NCBI GenBank assembly: GCA_937892095.1
Contig: CALAVC010000067.1
Coordinates: 1 to 12,058 of the forward strand
Reading direction: 5' to 3'
From: an uncultured Bacteroidales bacterium
GTDB taxonomy: Bacteria; Bacteroidota; Bacteroidia; Bacteroidales; Marinilabiliaceae
Length of the DNA stretch: 12,058 nt
Of the stretch, positions 6,115 through 12,058 are shown piece after piece. The stretch's first letter is position 1. Each line of letters starts with the position of its first letter. The translations under genes and the position numbers were made by a program. Below the pieces are notes generated by a model, which made no database searches, was not told the DNA's origin, and saw nothing but the letters and a program-made list of their open reading frames with translations.

Positions 6115-7509
6115 ATGCGACCCAAGAGGATAATTGAAATAATCAAAGATGGGCAGACCAACACCATCGTTACCGTCAAAGGTTGGGTGCGTACCCGACG
6201 CGATAGCAAACAAGTAAGTTTTGTAGCCCTCAACGATGGCTCAGCAGTTGGCAACTTGCAAATTGTTGTCGACAACGACAAAGTCGATGAGGCTCTCATG
6301 AAGCGCATCACCACAGGTGCTTGTCTTAGCGTCAGTGGTTTGCTCGTCGCTTCGCAGGGCAAAGGTCAGAGCGTCGAGGTTCAAGCGCAAAATATCGAAA
6401 TACTCGGCGATGCCGACGCCACCTATCCTTTGCAGAAAAAGGGTCATACGTGGGAGTTCTTGCGCGAAGTAGCTCACCTGCGTCCGCGTGCCACCACTTT
6501 TGGTGCCGTCTTTCGCATACGCAACCAGATGGCCTATGCCGTACATAAATTTTTCCACGACAAAGGATTCGTCTATTTCCATACCCCACTCATCACCAGT
6601 AGCGACTGCGAAGGAGCTGGGCAGATGTTTCAAGTAACAACGCTCGACCTCAACAACCTCCCTCGTACCGACGAAGGCAAAATAGACTATTCACAAGACT
6701 TCTTTGGCAGCCCGACAAGCTTAACCGTTAGCGGTCAGCTCGAAGGTGAACTTGCAGCCACAGCCCTTGGTGCCATCTACACTTTCGGTCCCACTTTCCG
6801 TGCCGAAAACTCCAACACCCCACGCCACCTCGCCGAGTTCTGGATGATTGAGCCCGAAATGGCGTTCTACGACATTGTCGACAACATGGACCTTGCCGAA
6901 GAATTTATCAAGTTCTGTGTGCAGTGGGCTCTCGATAATTGTCTCGAAGACCTCGAGTTCCTCAACAAGATGATAGACAAAGAACTCATCGAACGTCTAA
7001 AATTCGTTACCAGCCACGATTTCGTGCGTTTGCCCTACACCGAAGGCATAAAGATTCTCGAAGATGCTGTTGCCAAAGGGCATAAGTTTGAGTTCCCTGT
7101 CTTCTGGGGTGCCGACCTCGCTTCCGAACACGAGCGCTACCTCGTAGAAGAACACTTCAAAAAGCCAGTCATACTCACCGACTATCCTAAGGAAATAAAA
7201 GCATTCTACATGAAGCAAAACGAAGACGGAAAGACCGTCCGTGCCATGGACGTGCTCTTCCCTCGAATCGGTGAGATAATTGGTGGCTCCGAACGTGAGT
7301 CCGACTACAACAAACTCCTTGCACGTATAGAAGAGCTAAACATACCCATGAAAGATATGTGGTGGTATCTCGACACTCGCAAGTACGGAACGTGTCCTCA
7401 CTCAGGTTTCGGTCTTGGCTTCGAGAGGCTCATTCTCTTTGTAACGGGCATGGCCAACATTCGCGACGTTATTCCGTTCCCACGCACTCCTGGACACGCC
7501 GAATTCTAA
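6115..7509 (+). CDS. asnS: Asparaginyl-tRNA synthetase
   Basis: AsnRS charges tRNA-Asn with asparagine in the cytoplasm. The 464-aa product has the normal length. The N-terminal anticodon-binding OB-fold covers about residues 15-100 (VKGWVRTRRDSKQVSFVALNDG). The class II catalytic core follows: motif 1 region around 133-160 (FRIRNQMAYAVHKFF through HTPLI), the amino-acid site segment SPTSLTVSGQLEGE (199-212), motif 2 FRAENSNTPRHLAEFWMIEPE (228-248) and motif 3 GFGLGFERL (431-439). It ends with the typical IPFPRTPGHAEF. The LTVSGQL and motif 2 context fit AsnRS rather than AspRS. The start ATG lies after an A-rich leader with no Shine-Dalgarno site. The gene is monocistronic, between its own promoter and a hairpin. 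Having AsnRS means the cell need not rely only on the indirect Asp-tRNA amidation route. Confidence 0.98.
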   Translation: MRPKRIIEIIKDGQTNTIVTVKGWVRTRRDSKQVSFVALNDGSAVGNLQIVVDNDKVDEALMKRITTGACLSVSGLLVASQGKGQSVEVQAQNIEILGDADATYPLQKKGHTWEFLREVAHLRPRATTFGAVFRIRNQMAYAVHKFFHDKGFVYFHTPLITSSDCEGAGQMFQVTTLDLNNLPRTDEGKIDYSQDFFGSPTSLTVSGQLEGELAATALGAIYTFGPTFRAENSNTPRHLAEFWMIEPEMAFYDIVDNMDLAEEFIKFCVQWALDNCLEDLEFLNKMIDKELIERLKFVTSHDFVRLPYTEGIKILEDAVAKGHKFEFPVFWGADLASEHERYLVEEHFKKPVILTDYPKEIKAFYMKQNEDGKTVRAMDVLFPRIGEIIGGSERESDYNKLLARIEELNIPMKDMWWYLDTRKYGTCPHSGFGLGFERLILFVTGMANIRDVIPFPRTPGHAEF

Positions 7510-7545
7510 GTCCCTATCCTCAAAAAAAGAATATTCGTAATCCAT

Positions 7546-7583
7546 AGCCCCATACGCCACACCCGTGTGGGGCTCTTTGTTTA
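7546..7583 (+). terminator. Intrinsic terminator after asnS
   Basis: AGCCCC (7546-7551) pairs with GGGGCT (7569-7574). An inner CCACAC/GTGTGG-type helix (about 7557-7570) competes with the outer one for shared bases. The T-rich tail CTTTGTTTA follows. It lies 36 nt past the asnS stop and before the NUDIX gene. Confidence 0.65.
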
Positions 7584-7601
7584 CCCTTAATTTGACAAAC
7601 A

Positions 7602-8195
7602 ATGCATACAAAAATGTCCGACGACATAAACATCTTCTATACCGACCGGATCTTAAGGTTTAGCAAGTCAACCGCACAAAACCCTCCACTTACTGCCGAT
7701 GAATTTAAGTCTGCTGTTGCCACATTCGAAAATGGCAATCAGCCATTATGTATACTGCATTCACAAAGCGCAGAAACAGCTCTTAGTCAATATCTTGAAA
7801 ATCATCGGCTTATCTATGCAGCAGGTGGGCTTGTCCGTCGTGCCGATAAGTATTTGCTGATGCAGCGTCGTGGGTATGTCGACCTGCCCAAGGGCAAACG
7901 CGAAGCAGGCGAAGACGACCAGCAAAACGCTCTGCGCGAAGTGGGCGAAGAAACAGGTCTGCAACAAGTGCAAATTGTCAGCGACCTTGGCTACACCTTC
8001 CATACCTACGTACTCGACGGAGCCTACGTCCTGAAGCGTACGGCTTGGTTCCTCATGCAAACAACGGCCGACGAAGAGCTACGACCACAAACAGAAGAAG
8101 ACATCTGTCGGCTTTGGTGGGCAAGTGCCGACGAAGTGAAGAGCCTTCGCTCGCAAACATATCTCTCGCTCCAAAGCGTACTCGAACACTGCTAA
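7602..8195 (+). CDS. NUDIX hydrolase
   Basis: The 197-aa cytoplasmic protein cleaves a nucleoside diphosphate linked to another group; its substrate cannot be read from sequence. The NUDIX box is complete: Gly98, five residues, Glu104, seven residues, then REVGEETGL (112-120). The metal-binding glutamates 113, 116 and 117 are present. The core domain covers about 70-195 (IYAAGGLVRR, YLLMQRRGYVDLPKGKREAG). It is preceded by an N-terminal extension of about 70 residues (NIFYTDRILRFSKS...) seen in some Bacteroidota NUDIX proteins. LPKGK before the box is reminiscent of Ap4A or diphosphoinositol-polyphosphate type enzymes, but is not decisive. The start is uncertain: ATG 7602 is the longest option, and ATG 7614 (MSDDINIF) is equally plausible. 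The gene lies 77 nt before the large sensor/ATP-grasp gene, which has a promoter-like element of its own. Confidence 0.93.
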   Translation: MHTKMSDDINIFYTDRILRFSKSTAQNPPLTADEFKSAVATFENGNQPLCILHSQSAETALSQYLENHRLIYAAGGLVRRADKYLLMQRRGYVDLPKGKREAGEDDQQNALREVGEETGLQQVQIVSDLGYTFHTYVLDGAYVLKRTAWFLMQTTADEELRPQTEEDICRLWWASADEVKSLRSQTYLSLQSVLEHC

Positions 8196-8205
8196 CGTTT
8201 TTGCG

Positions 8206-8213
8206 TATATTTG
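8206..8213 (+). promoter_or_regulatory. Candidate -7 element for the 1141-aa protein gene
   Basis: TATATTTG matches TAnnTTTG exactly, 11 nt after the NUDIX stop. It would give a leader of about 54 nt. No clear -33 element is visible because that stretch lies in the end of the NUDIX gene. Readthrough from the NUDIX gene remains possible, as no terminator hairpin is seen between the two. Confidence 0.4.
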
Positions 8214-8272
8214 TTTTGTAAGTCTCCCGACCCATATTCGTAAATTCGCTCAACAAAAAAACTTGTAATCAC

Positions 8273-11200
8273 ATGTCGTCCGAAACAAGCAATGCCGTCA
8301 GCCGGACAGACGAGCTATCCGTCATAGAAAAAGTTTCCGACCTATTGTCGGCATCGCAGTCCATAGCCGAGCAAATGACAGCCGTGGCCGACCTGCTTAC
8401 CCGAGCACTGCCACTTGCCACGTCAGCAAGCATACAGTTCGGTAAAGACATATACACATCATCAAAATTCAAGCGTACGGAGTTCGTCGGTTCGCAGTCG
8501 TTCTCTCTTGTCGATAGTCGTAGCGGACAATTGTCGGTCTACCACACTGAGCAGTCGTTCGACGAGTTTACCGAAGAACGAACACTTGTCGTAGTAACTA
8601 AGCTCATTGTCGGCTTCCTCAACGACCGCATCGGACGCGACCTCTACGCCACTCGTTCGCGTGGCAAAGGCACCACCATATCCGAAGATTTTCGCAAAGC
8701 ACTCACTACCGAAAAAAAACCTTTGCAACTATTCTTCAACAAGCAGGTGCTCGACAAATATGTGTATCTCGACATGATGAAATACAAGATACACAACATC
8801 CTTTTTGTCTCTACACTCTACGATGCCTTTACGCTCGAAAACGATGATAGCTTTTTTGAGCAATTTATGGGCGAAATATATCAGTATAGCCTATTCTCGT
8901 TGCCTCGCATAACGGGTGTCTCGTCGGCCGAAGACGCTCTGCGCCTTATGCAGACCACAAAATTCGACATGGCACTGCTTATGATAGGTCTTGACGTAGA
9001 TGCAGCTTTTAGCCTCAGTTCTGAAATAAAAGAACGGCAGCCCGACATACCAGTCTACATGCTTGCCACACAAAAAAGTGGCATTAAAATGCTCGAGCAA
9101 AGAGCCAAGCGAACACCTTCTGTCGACAAGATATTCGTCTGGGGAGGCAATTCCGACATTTTGTTTTCCATTGTCAAAAGCACAGAAGATGAAGTAAACG
9201 TAATCGACGACACTCGAATAGGGCTTGTGCGAATCATTCTGCTTGTCGAAGATTCACCAGAATATTATTCTAAATATTTGCGCTTACTCTTTTCAATCGT
9301 CTTCACGCAAGTGCAAAAACTGCTTCAAGAAGACGACCGAAATGAGATTAACCGAGTCAGCAAAATGCGTCAACGCCCCAAAATTCTGCATGCCCGCAAC
9401 TACGAGGAGGCCATGTATATAATCGAGCGTTACCGCGACTACTTGTTGTGTGTCATTTCAGACGTCGAGTTTGAGCGTGGCGGAACTCTTGACCCACAAG
9501 CTGGCATTGGACTTGTGCAAATGCTCAAAAACGACATGCCACAACTGCCGACCATCTTGCAGTCGGCCGATAGCAAAAACCGTGTGTTTGCCGATTCGCT
9601 TGGCGTTACTTTCCTCGACAAGGATTCTGACACCCTCCGACAAGACCTCGTCGACTTCCTTACCACCCGACTCGGTTTTGGCGACTTCATCTTCCGAAAT
9701 CAGAAGGGCAAGCCAGTTGCACAGGCCAAGGGTTTTAAAGAGTTCGAGACTATCTTTCGTAACATCCCCACTCAGCTACTCAAACAATATTGTCGAGACT
9801 TCCGAATATCGTCGTGGCTTATGAGTCGTGGCGAAATACCACTTGCTCGTTCGCTCAACAGCATATCTTTTTTCGACTACGACGACCCCGAAGAGTTTCG
9901 CGGCGAAGTGCTTCGCCACATGGACGACTATAGACGCGAACGACGACGCGGAAAGCGTCTTGACTACGACGACGTCGATGTCCCCGACGAGCGCAACATA
10001 ATAACCCTCGCACCGGGTTCTCTTGGTGGCAAAGGGCGTGGCTTGGCTTTTATCAACACGCTAATCCAAAACCTCGACACGTCTGAGTTCGATGCCTACA
10101 TTAAGGTCCGCATACCCATTACGGCCATAATTGGTACCGACGAATTCTCAGCGTTTATGAAGCGTGGCGACCTTATGCCCTACGTCATGCAAAACCCCGA
10201 TTATATGCTACTTCGCGAGCGATTCGATGCCACTCCTCTGTCCGACAAACTAATGAGTCGGCTTGTGCGCTTCGTCAGTCAAGTTCACGGACCAATTGCT
10301 GTACGCAGTAGCTCGCTCTCCGAAGATTCAATCAATCAGCCTTTCGCAGGCGTGTTCGACACATATCTTGTCCCCAACAATTCGCCCGACCCAGCAGTCA
10401 ATGTCGCTCACATTGCAACGGCCATTAAGATGGTCTATGCGTCAATCTACTCGCCTTCATCGCGTGCTTATTTTCAGACCATAAAGCAAGCCATCGAAAA
10501 AGAGAAAATGGCTGTTGTCCTTCAGGTCCTTGCCGGAGGGGAGCATTCGGGCTACTACTATCCACACGTCAGTGGCACAGCACAAAGCTTCAACTACTAT
10601 CCCGTGGCGCACATGCAGCCCGAAGAAGGTTTTGCAGTTGCAGGTTTCGGCTTGGGCTACTACGTCGTGGGCGGTAGCAAAGCCTATCGTTTTTCGCCCG
10701 CATGGCCCAGTGTCGACACCATGTCGGTTGCCGATATGGTTAAGAACACGCAAGTCGAATTTCTTGCAGTCGACCTTAGGCGACAAGATCTCGACTATGT
10801 ACACGATGGCGAAAAAGCACCTCTTGCAACCCTCGACATTGTCGAGGCAGAACATCATGGCACGCTCAAACATTGCGCTTCGGTCTACAACACACAAAAC
10901 GACACAATTGAAGCAGGACTTTCGGCCTATGGTCCGCGCATAGTCAACTTCGCCGACATCTTGAAATACGACTACATCCCTTTGCCCCGATTGCTTAGCT
11001 CTGTGCTCTTTGCCGCAAAAGACGCTTTCGGGACTCCCGTCGAAATAGAATGGGCAGTCGACCTCGACCCCGACGAAAAAGGTTTGGCTTCGTTCTACCT
11101 CTTTCAGATGAAGCCCATAATAACCGATCTTCGTGGAGATAGTGTTCGCGTTGAAGAACCCAATCGTGAAGATGCCATTCTCTACACCACTCAGAGTCTT

Positions 11201-11698
11201 GGCAATGGCAACGTGAAAAACATAACGGACATAATCTTTGTTGAGCCAGATTCTTTCGACAAAATGCAAACCGAACAAATGGCTCGCGAAATAGACTATC
11301 TCAATCATCGCATGATGGACGAAGACCGAAACTACATCCTTATCGGCCCCGGACGTTGGGGTACGCGCGATAAGTTCATCGGAATCCCCGTTGCGTGGTC
11401 CGAAATATCACACGCAAAGTTGATCGTCGAAATCAGTTTGCCCGGTTTTCCACTCGACTCTTCGCTTGGCTCACATTTCTTCCACAACGTAACCAGTATG
11501 AACATAGGCTACCTCTCTGTCCAGACAGAAAGCACAACAGACTACGTCAACTGGCAACTAATCAAAAGCCTTACCGAAGTAGAACGTACCAAATATTTCC
11601 GCCACGTGCGTGCAGACCAACCTCTAAATATTCGCATGAATGGAAAGGAGCGTAAGGCAGTGGTCTTACTTTACGATACAAATGTCGATGAGGGGTAA
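8273..11698 (+). CDS. GAF-like / receiver / PEP-synthase-type ATP-grasp multidomain protein
   Basis: The 1141-aa soluble protein has no signal peptide or membrane helix. Its domains in order are as follows. A GAF-like sensor covers about 15-125 (ends GQLSVYHTEQSFDEFTEER, VVTKLIVGFLNDRIG). A receiver-like fold covers about 172-300 and lacks acidic and Asp phosphorylation residues (HNILFVST, MALLMIGLD). A second receiver covers about 318-468 with full residues: Glu326/Asp327 in LLVEDSPE, Asp397 in VISDVEF, Ser431 in LQSAD, Lys450 in FLDKDS. A charged linker follows (about 530-575, DYDD and RRERRRGKR). The PPDK/PEP-synthase N-terminal ATP-grasp domain covers about 576-950 (GSLGGKGRGLAF 582-593, VRSSSLSEDS 677-686, QPFAGVFDTYL 689-699, VEIEWAVD 923-930, FQMKPI 944-949). 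The C-terminal domain (956-1141) has IGPGRWGTRDKFIGIPVAW and LGSHFFHNVTSMNIGY. Such proteins are often named PEP synthase or PEP/pyruvate-binding protein. No phosphohistidine or PEP-barrel domain is seen, so PEP synthesis is unlikely; the true reaction is unknown. The gene ends at a strong terminator. Confidence 0.9.
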   Translation: MSSETSNAVSRTDELSVIEKVSDLLSASQSIAEQMTAVADLLTRALPLATSASIQFGKDIYTSSKFKRTEFVGSQSFSLVDSRSGQLSVYHTEQSFDEFTEERTLVVVTKLIVGFLNDRIGRDLYATRSRGKGTTISEDFRKALTTEKKPLQLFFNKQVLDKYVYLDMMKYKIHNILFVSTLYDAFTLENDDSFFEQFMGEIYQYSLFSLPRITGVSSAEDALRLMQTTKFDMALLMIGLDVDAAFSLSSEIKERQPDIPVYMLATQKSGIKMLEQRAKRTPSVDKIFVWGGNSDILFSIVKSTEDEVNVIDDTRIGLVRIILLVEDSPEYYSKYLRLLFSIVFTQVQKLLQEDDRNEINRVSKMRQRPKILHARNYEEAMYIIERYRDYLLCVISDVEFERGGTLDPQAGIGLVQMLKNDMPQLPTILQSADSKNRVFADSLGVTFLDKDSDTLRQDLVDFLTTRLGFGDFIFRNQKGKPVAQAKGFKEFETIFRNIPTQLLKQYCRDFRISSWLMSRGEIPLARSLNSISFFDYDDPEEFRGEVLRHMDDYRRERRRGKRLDYDDVDVPDERNIITLAPGSLGGKGRGLAFINTLIQNLDTSEFDAYIKVRIPITAIIGTDEFSAFMKRGDLMPYVMQNPDYMLLRERFDATPLSDKLMSRLVRFVSQVHGPIAVRSSSLSEDSINQPFAGVFDTYLVPNNSPDPAVNVAHIATAIKMVYASIYSPSSRAYFQTIKQAIEKEKMAVVLQVLAGGEHSGYYYPHVSGTAQSFNYYPVAHMQPEEGFAVAGFGLGYYVVGGSKAYRFSPAWPSVDTMSVADMVKNTQVEFLAVDLRRQDLDYVHDGEKAPLATLDIVEAEHHGTLKHCASVYNTQNDTIEAGLSAYGPRIVNFADILKYDYIPLPRLLSSVLFAAKDAFGTPVEIEWAVDLDPDEKGLASFYLFQMKPIITDLRGDSVRVEEPNREDAILYTTQSLGNGNVKNITDIIFVEPDSFDKMQTEQMAREIDYLNHRMMDEDRNYILIGPGRWGTRDKFIGIPVAWSEISHAKLIVEISLPGFPLDSSLGSHFFHNVTSMNIGYLSVQTESTTDYVNWQLIKSLTEVERTKYFRHVRADQPLNIRMNGKERKAVVLLYDTNVDEG

Positions 11699-11717
11699 GA
11701 AAATAAATTTCTAATGT

Positions 11718-11764
11718 AAGAATGGGCGAAGAGTGCAGTTTTGCTCTTCGCCCATTCTTTATTT
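11718..11764. terminator. Strong bidirectional terminator
   Basis: AAGAATGGGCGAAGAG (11718-11733) pairs perfectly with CTCTTCGCCCATTCTT (11744-11759), giving a 16-bp stem, plus a closing U-G pair and an 8-nt loop. TATTT follows on the plus strand, and an A/T-rich stretch flanks the other side. It lies 19 nt after the stop of the 1141-aa gene and probably also ends the minus-strand gene to its right. Confidence 0.9.
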
Positions 11765-12058
11765 CAGCAACGTGTGCATATATATTCCCAACACTCGCGA
11801 ATGGTCTTTGCCCATAGTTTTCTCAATCTCGTCATTCTCTGCTCGCCTAAAACGTGTCCATTCCTTTGTCGCATAGTTATGTCTGGTATTCGCTCTGGTT
11901 TATCCATCACAGCAACCTCAAATAATATGTTGTCTTTGCTTCTTGGGAATTTGTTTAAGAAGTTCGCATAAATTCTTCCAACAATCATTTGGTGTGTTTG
12001 GGTAGCACTGGAGACCAAGATGAAAGAAGCTGGGCTGGATTATGAGATGAGAATGCTG
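11759..12058 (-). pseudogene. Frame-broken 3' end of a minus-strand gene, runs off the window
   Basis: I do not recognise the family. Reading the minus strand from 12058, one frame gives 46 protein-like residues (including CYPNTPNDCWKNLCELLKQ) before TGA at 11920-11918. A second in-frame stop, TAA, is at 11902-11900. The same frame then reads 46 more protein-like residues (KEWTRFRRAENDEIEKTMGK, ending GIYMHTLLK) to a TAA at 11761-11759, right at the terminator. Between these segments the neighbouring frame carries a plausible bridge (ILFEVAVMDKPERIPDIT). The simplest reading is one gene with two compensating frameshifts, or sequence errors. The alternative is an 84-codon ORF in that neighbouring frame, 12018-11764, starting at TTG, which looks less protein-like at its 3' end. 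The 5' part is outside the window. Confidence 0.35.

Noticed and set aside
10457..11308. 283-codon minus-strand open frame inside the 1141-aa gene.
   Set aside because: It is antisense to a clearly conserved domain and its translation is Cys/His-rich with no recognisable family. It is a shadow caused by codon bias.
11402..11456. ISHAKLIVEISLPGFP (residues 1045-1060) resembles the phosphohistidine motif TSHAAIVARELGIPAV of PEP synthase.
   Set aside because: The preceding Gly-Gly and the rest of the swivelling-domain pattern are missing, and as I recall related proteins do not keep the His. An alignment of homologues would settle it; strict conservation of His1047 would reopen the case.
12020..12058. 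Possible plus-strand gene start (ATG at 12020 with GGAGA 5 nt upstream), open to the window end.
   Set aside because: Only 13 codons are visible and it is antisense to the protein-like minus-strand frame. More sequence to the right is needed to judge.

Overview
The window looks like chromosomal DNA from a member of the Bacteroidota, most likely the order Bacteroidales. Three things suggest this. Several intergenic regions carry the Bacteroidota -7 element TAnnTTTG. Most starts lack a strong Shine-Dalgarno sequence. The gene set includes a GH97 glycosidase, L-rhamnose mutarotase, a Bacteroidota-type AsnRS and a secreted protein resembling the DUF6515 group. Genus cannot be decided by eye. Apart from the right-hand end I see no insertion sequence, CRISPR array or phage gene.

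Left half (77-5183, minus strand): a tight five-gene cluster transcribed right to left, rhaM, an unnamed two-helix membrane protein, aroB, aroA and a secreted GH97 alpha-glycosidase. The junctions are a 4-bp ATGA overlap, a 17-bp overlap, an 8-nt gap and another 4-bp ATGA overlap, so one mRNA is likely. A candidate promoter lies upstream of rhaM and a 16-bp-stem terminator follows the GH97 gene. Two shikimate-pathway enzymes are therefore co-expressed with carbohydrate enzymes, an unexpected mix.

Middle (5184-6114): a 163-nt divergent spacer, a short secreted Pro/His-rich protein with its own terminator, and a tRNA-Arg(TCT) gene with a good promoter and a downstream hairpin.

Right half (6115-11698, plus strand): asnS and its terminator, a NUDIX hydrolase, and a 1141-aa protein. 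The large protein has a GAF-like N-terminus, a degenerate receiver-like domain, a receiver domain with a full set of phosphorylation residues, a complete PEP-synthase/PPDK-type ATP-grasp domain, and a distinct C-terminal domain. It lacks a recognisable phosphohistidine swivelling domain and PEP-binding barrel, so it is unlikely to be a true PEP synthase. It is the strongest candidate here for an undescribed signalling or enzymatic system.

Right edge (11718-12058): a strong, probably bidirectional terminator, then what appears to be the 3' end of a minus-strand gene whose reading frame is broken. It runs off the window.

Bases 1-76 hold no gene I can support. No gene-free stretch exceeds about 360 nt, and the longest (5758-6114) is filled by a terminator, a tRNA gene, a hairpin and promoters.
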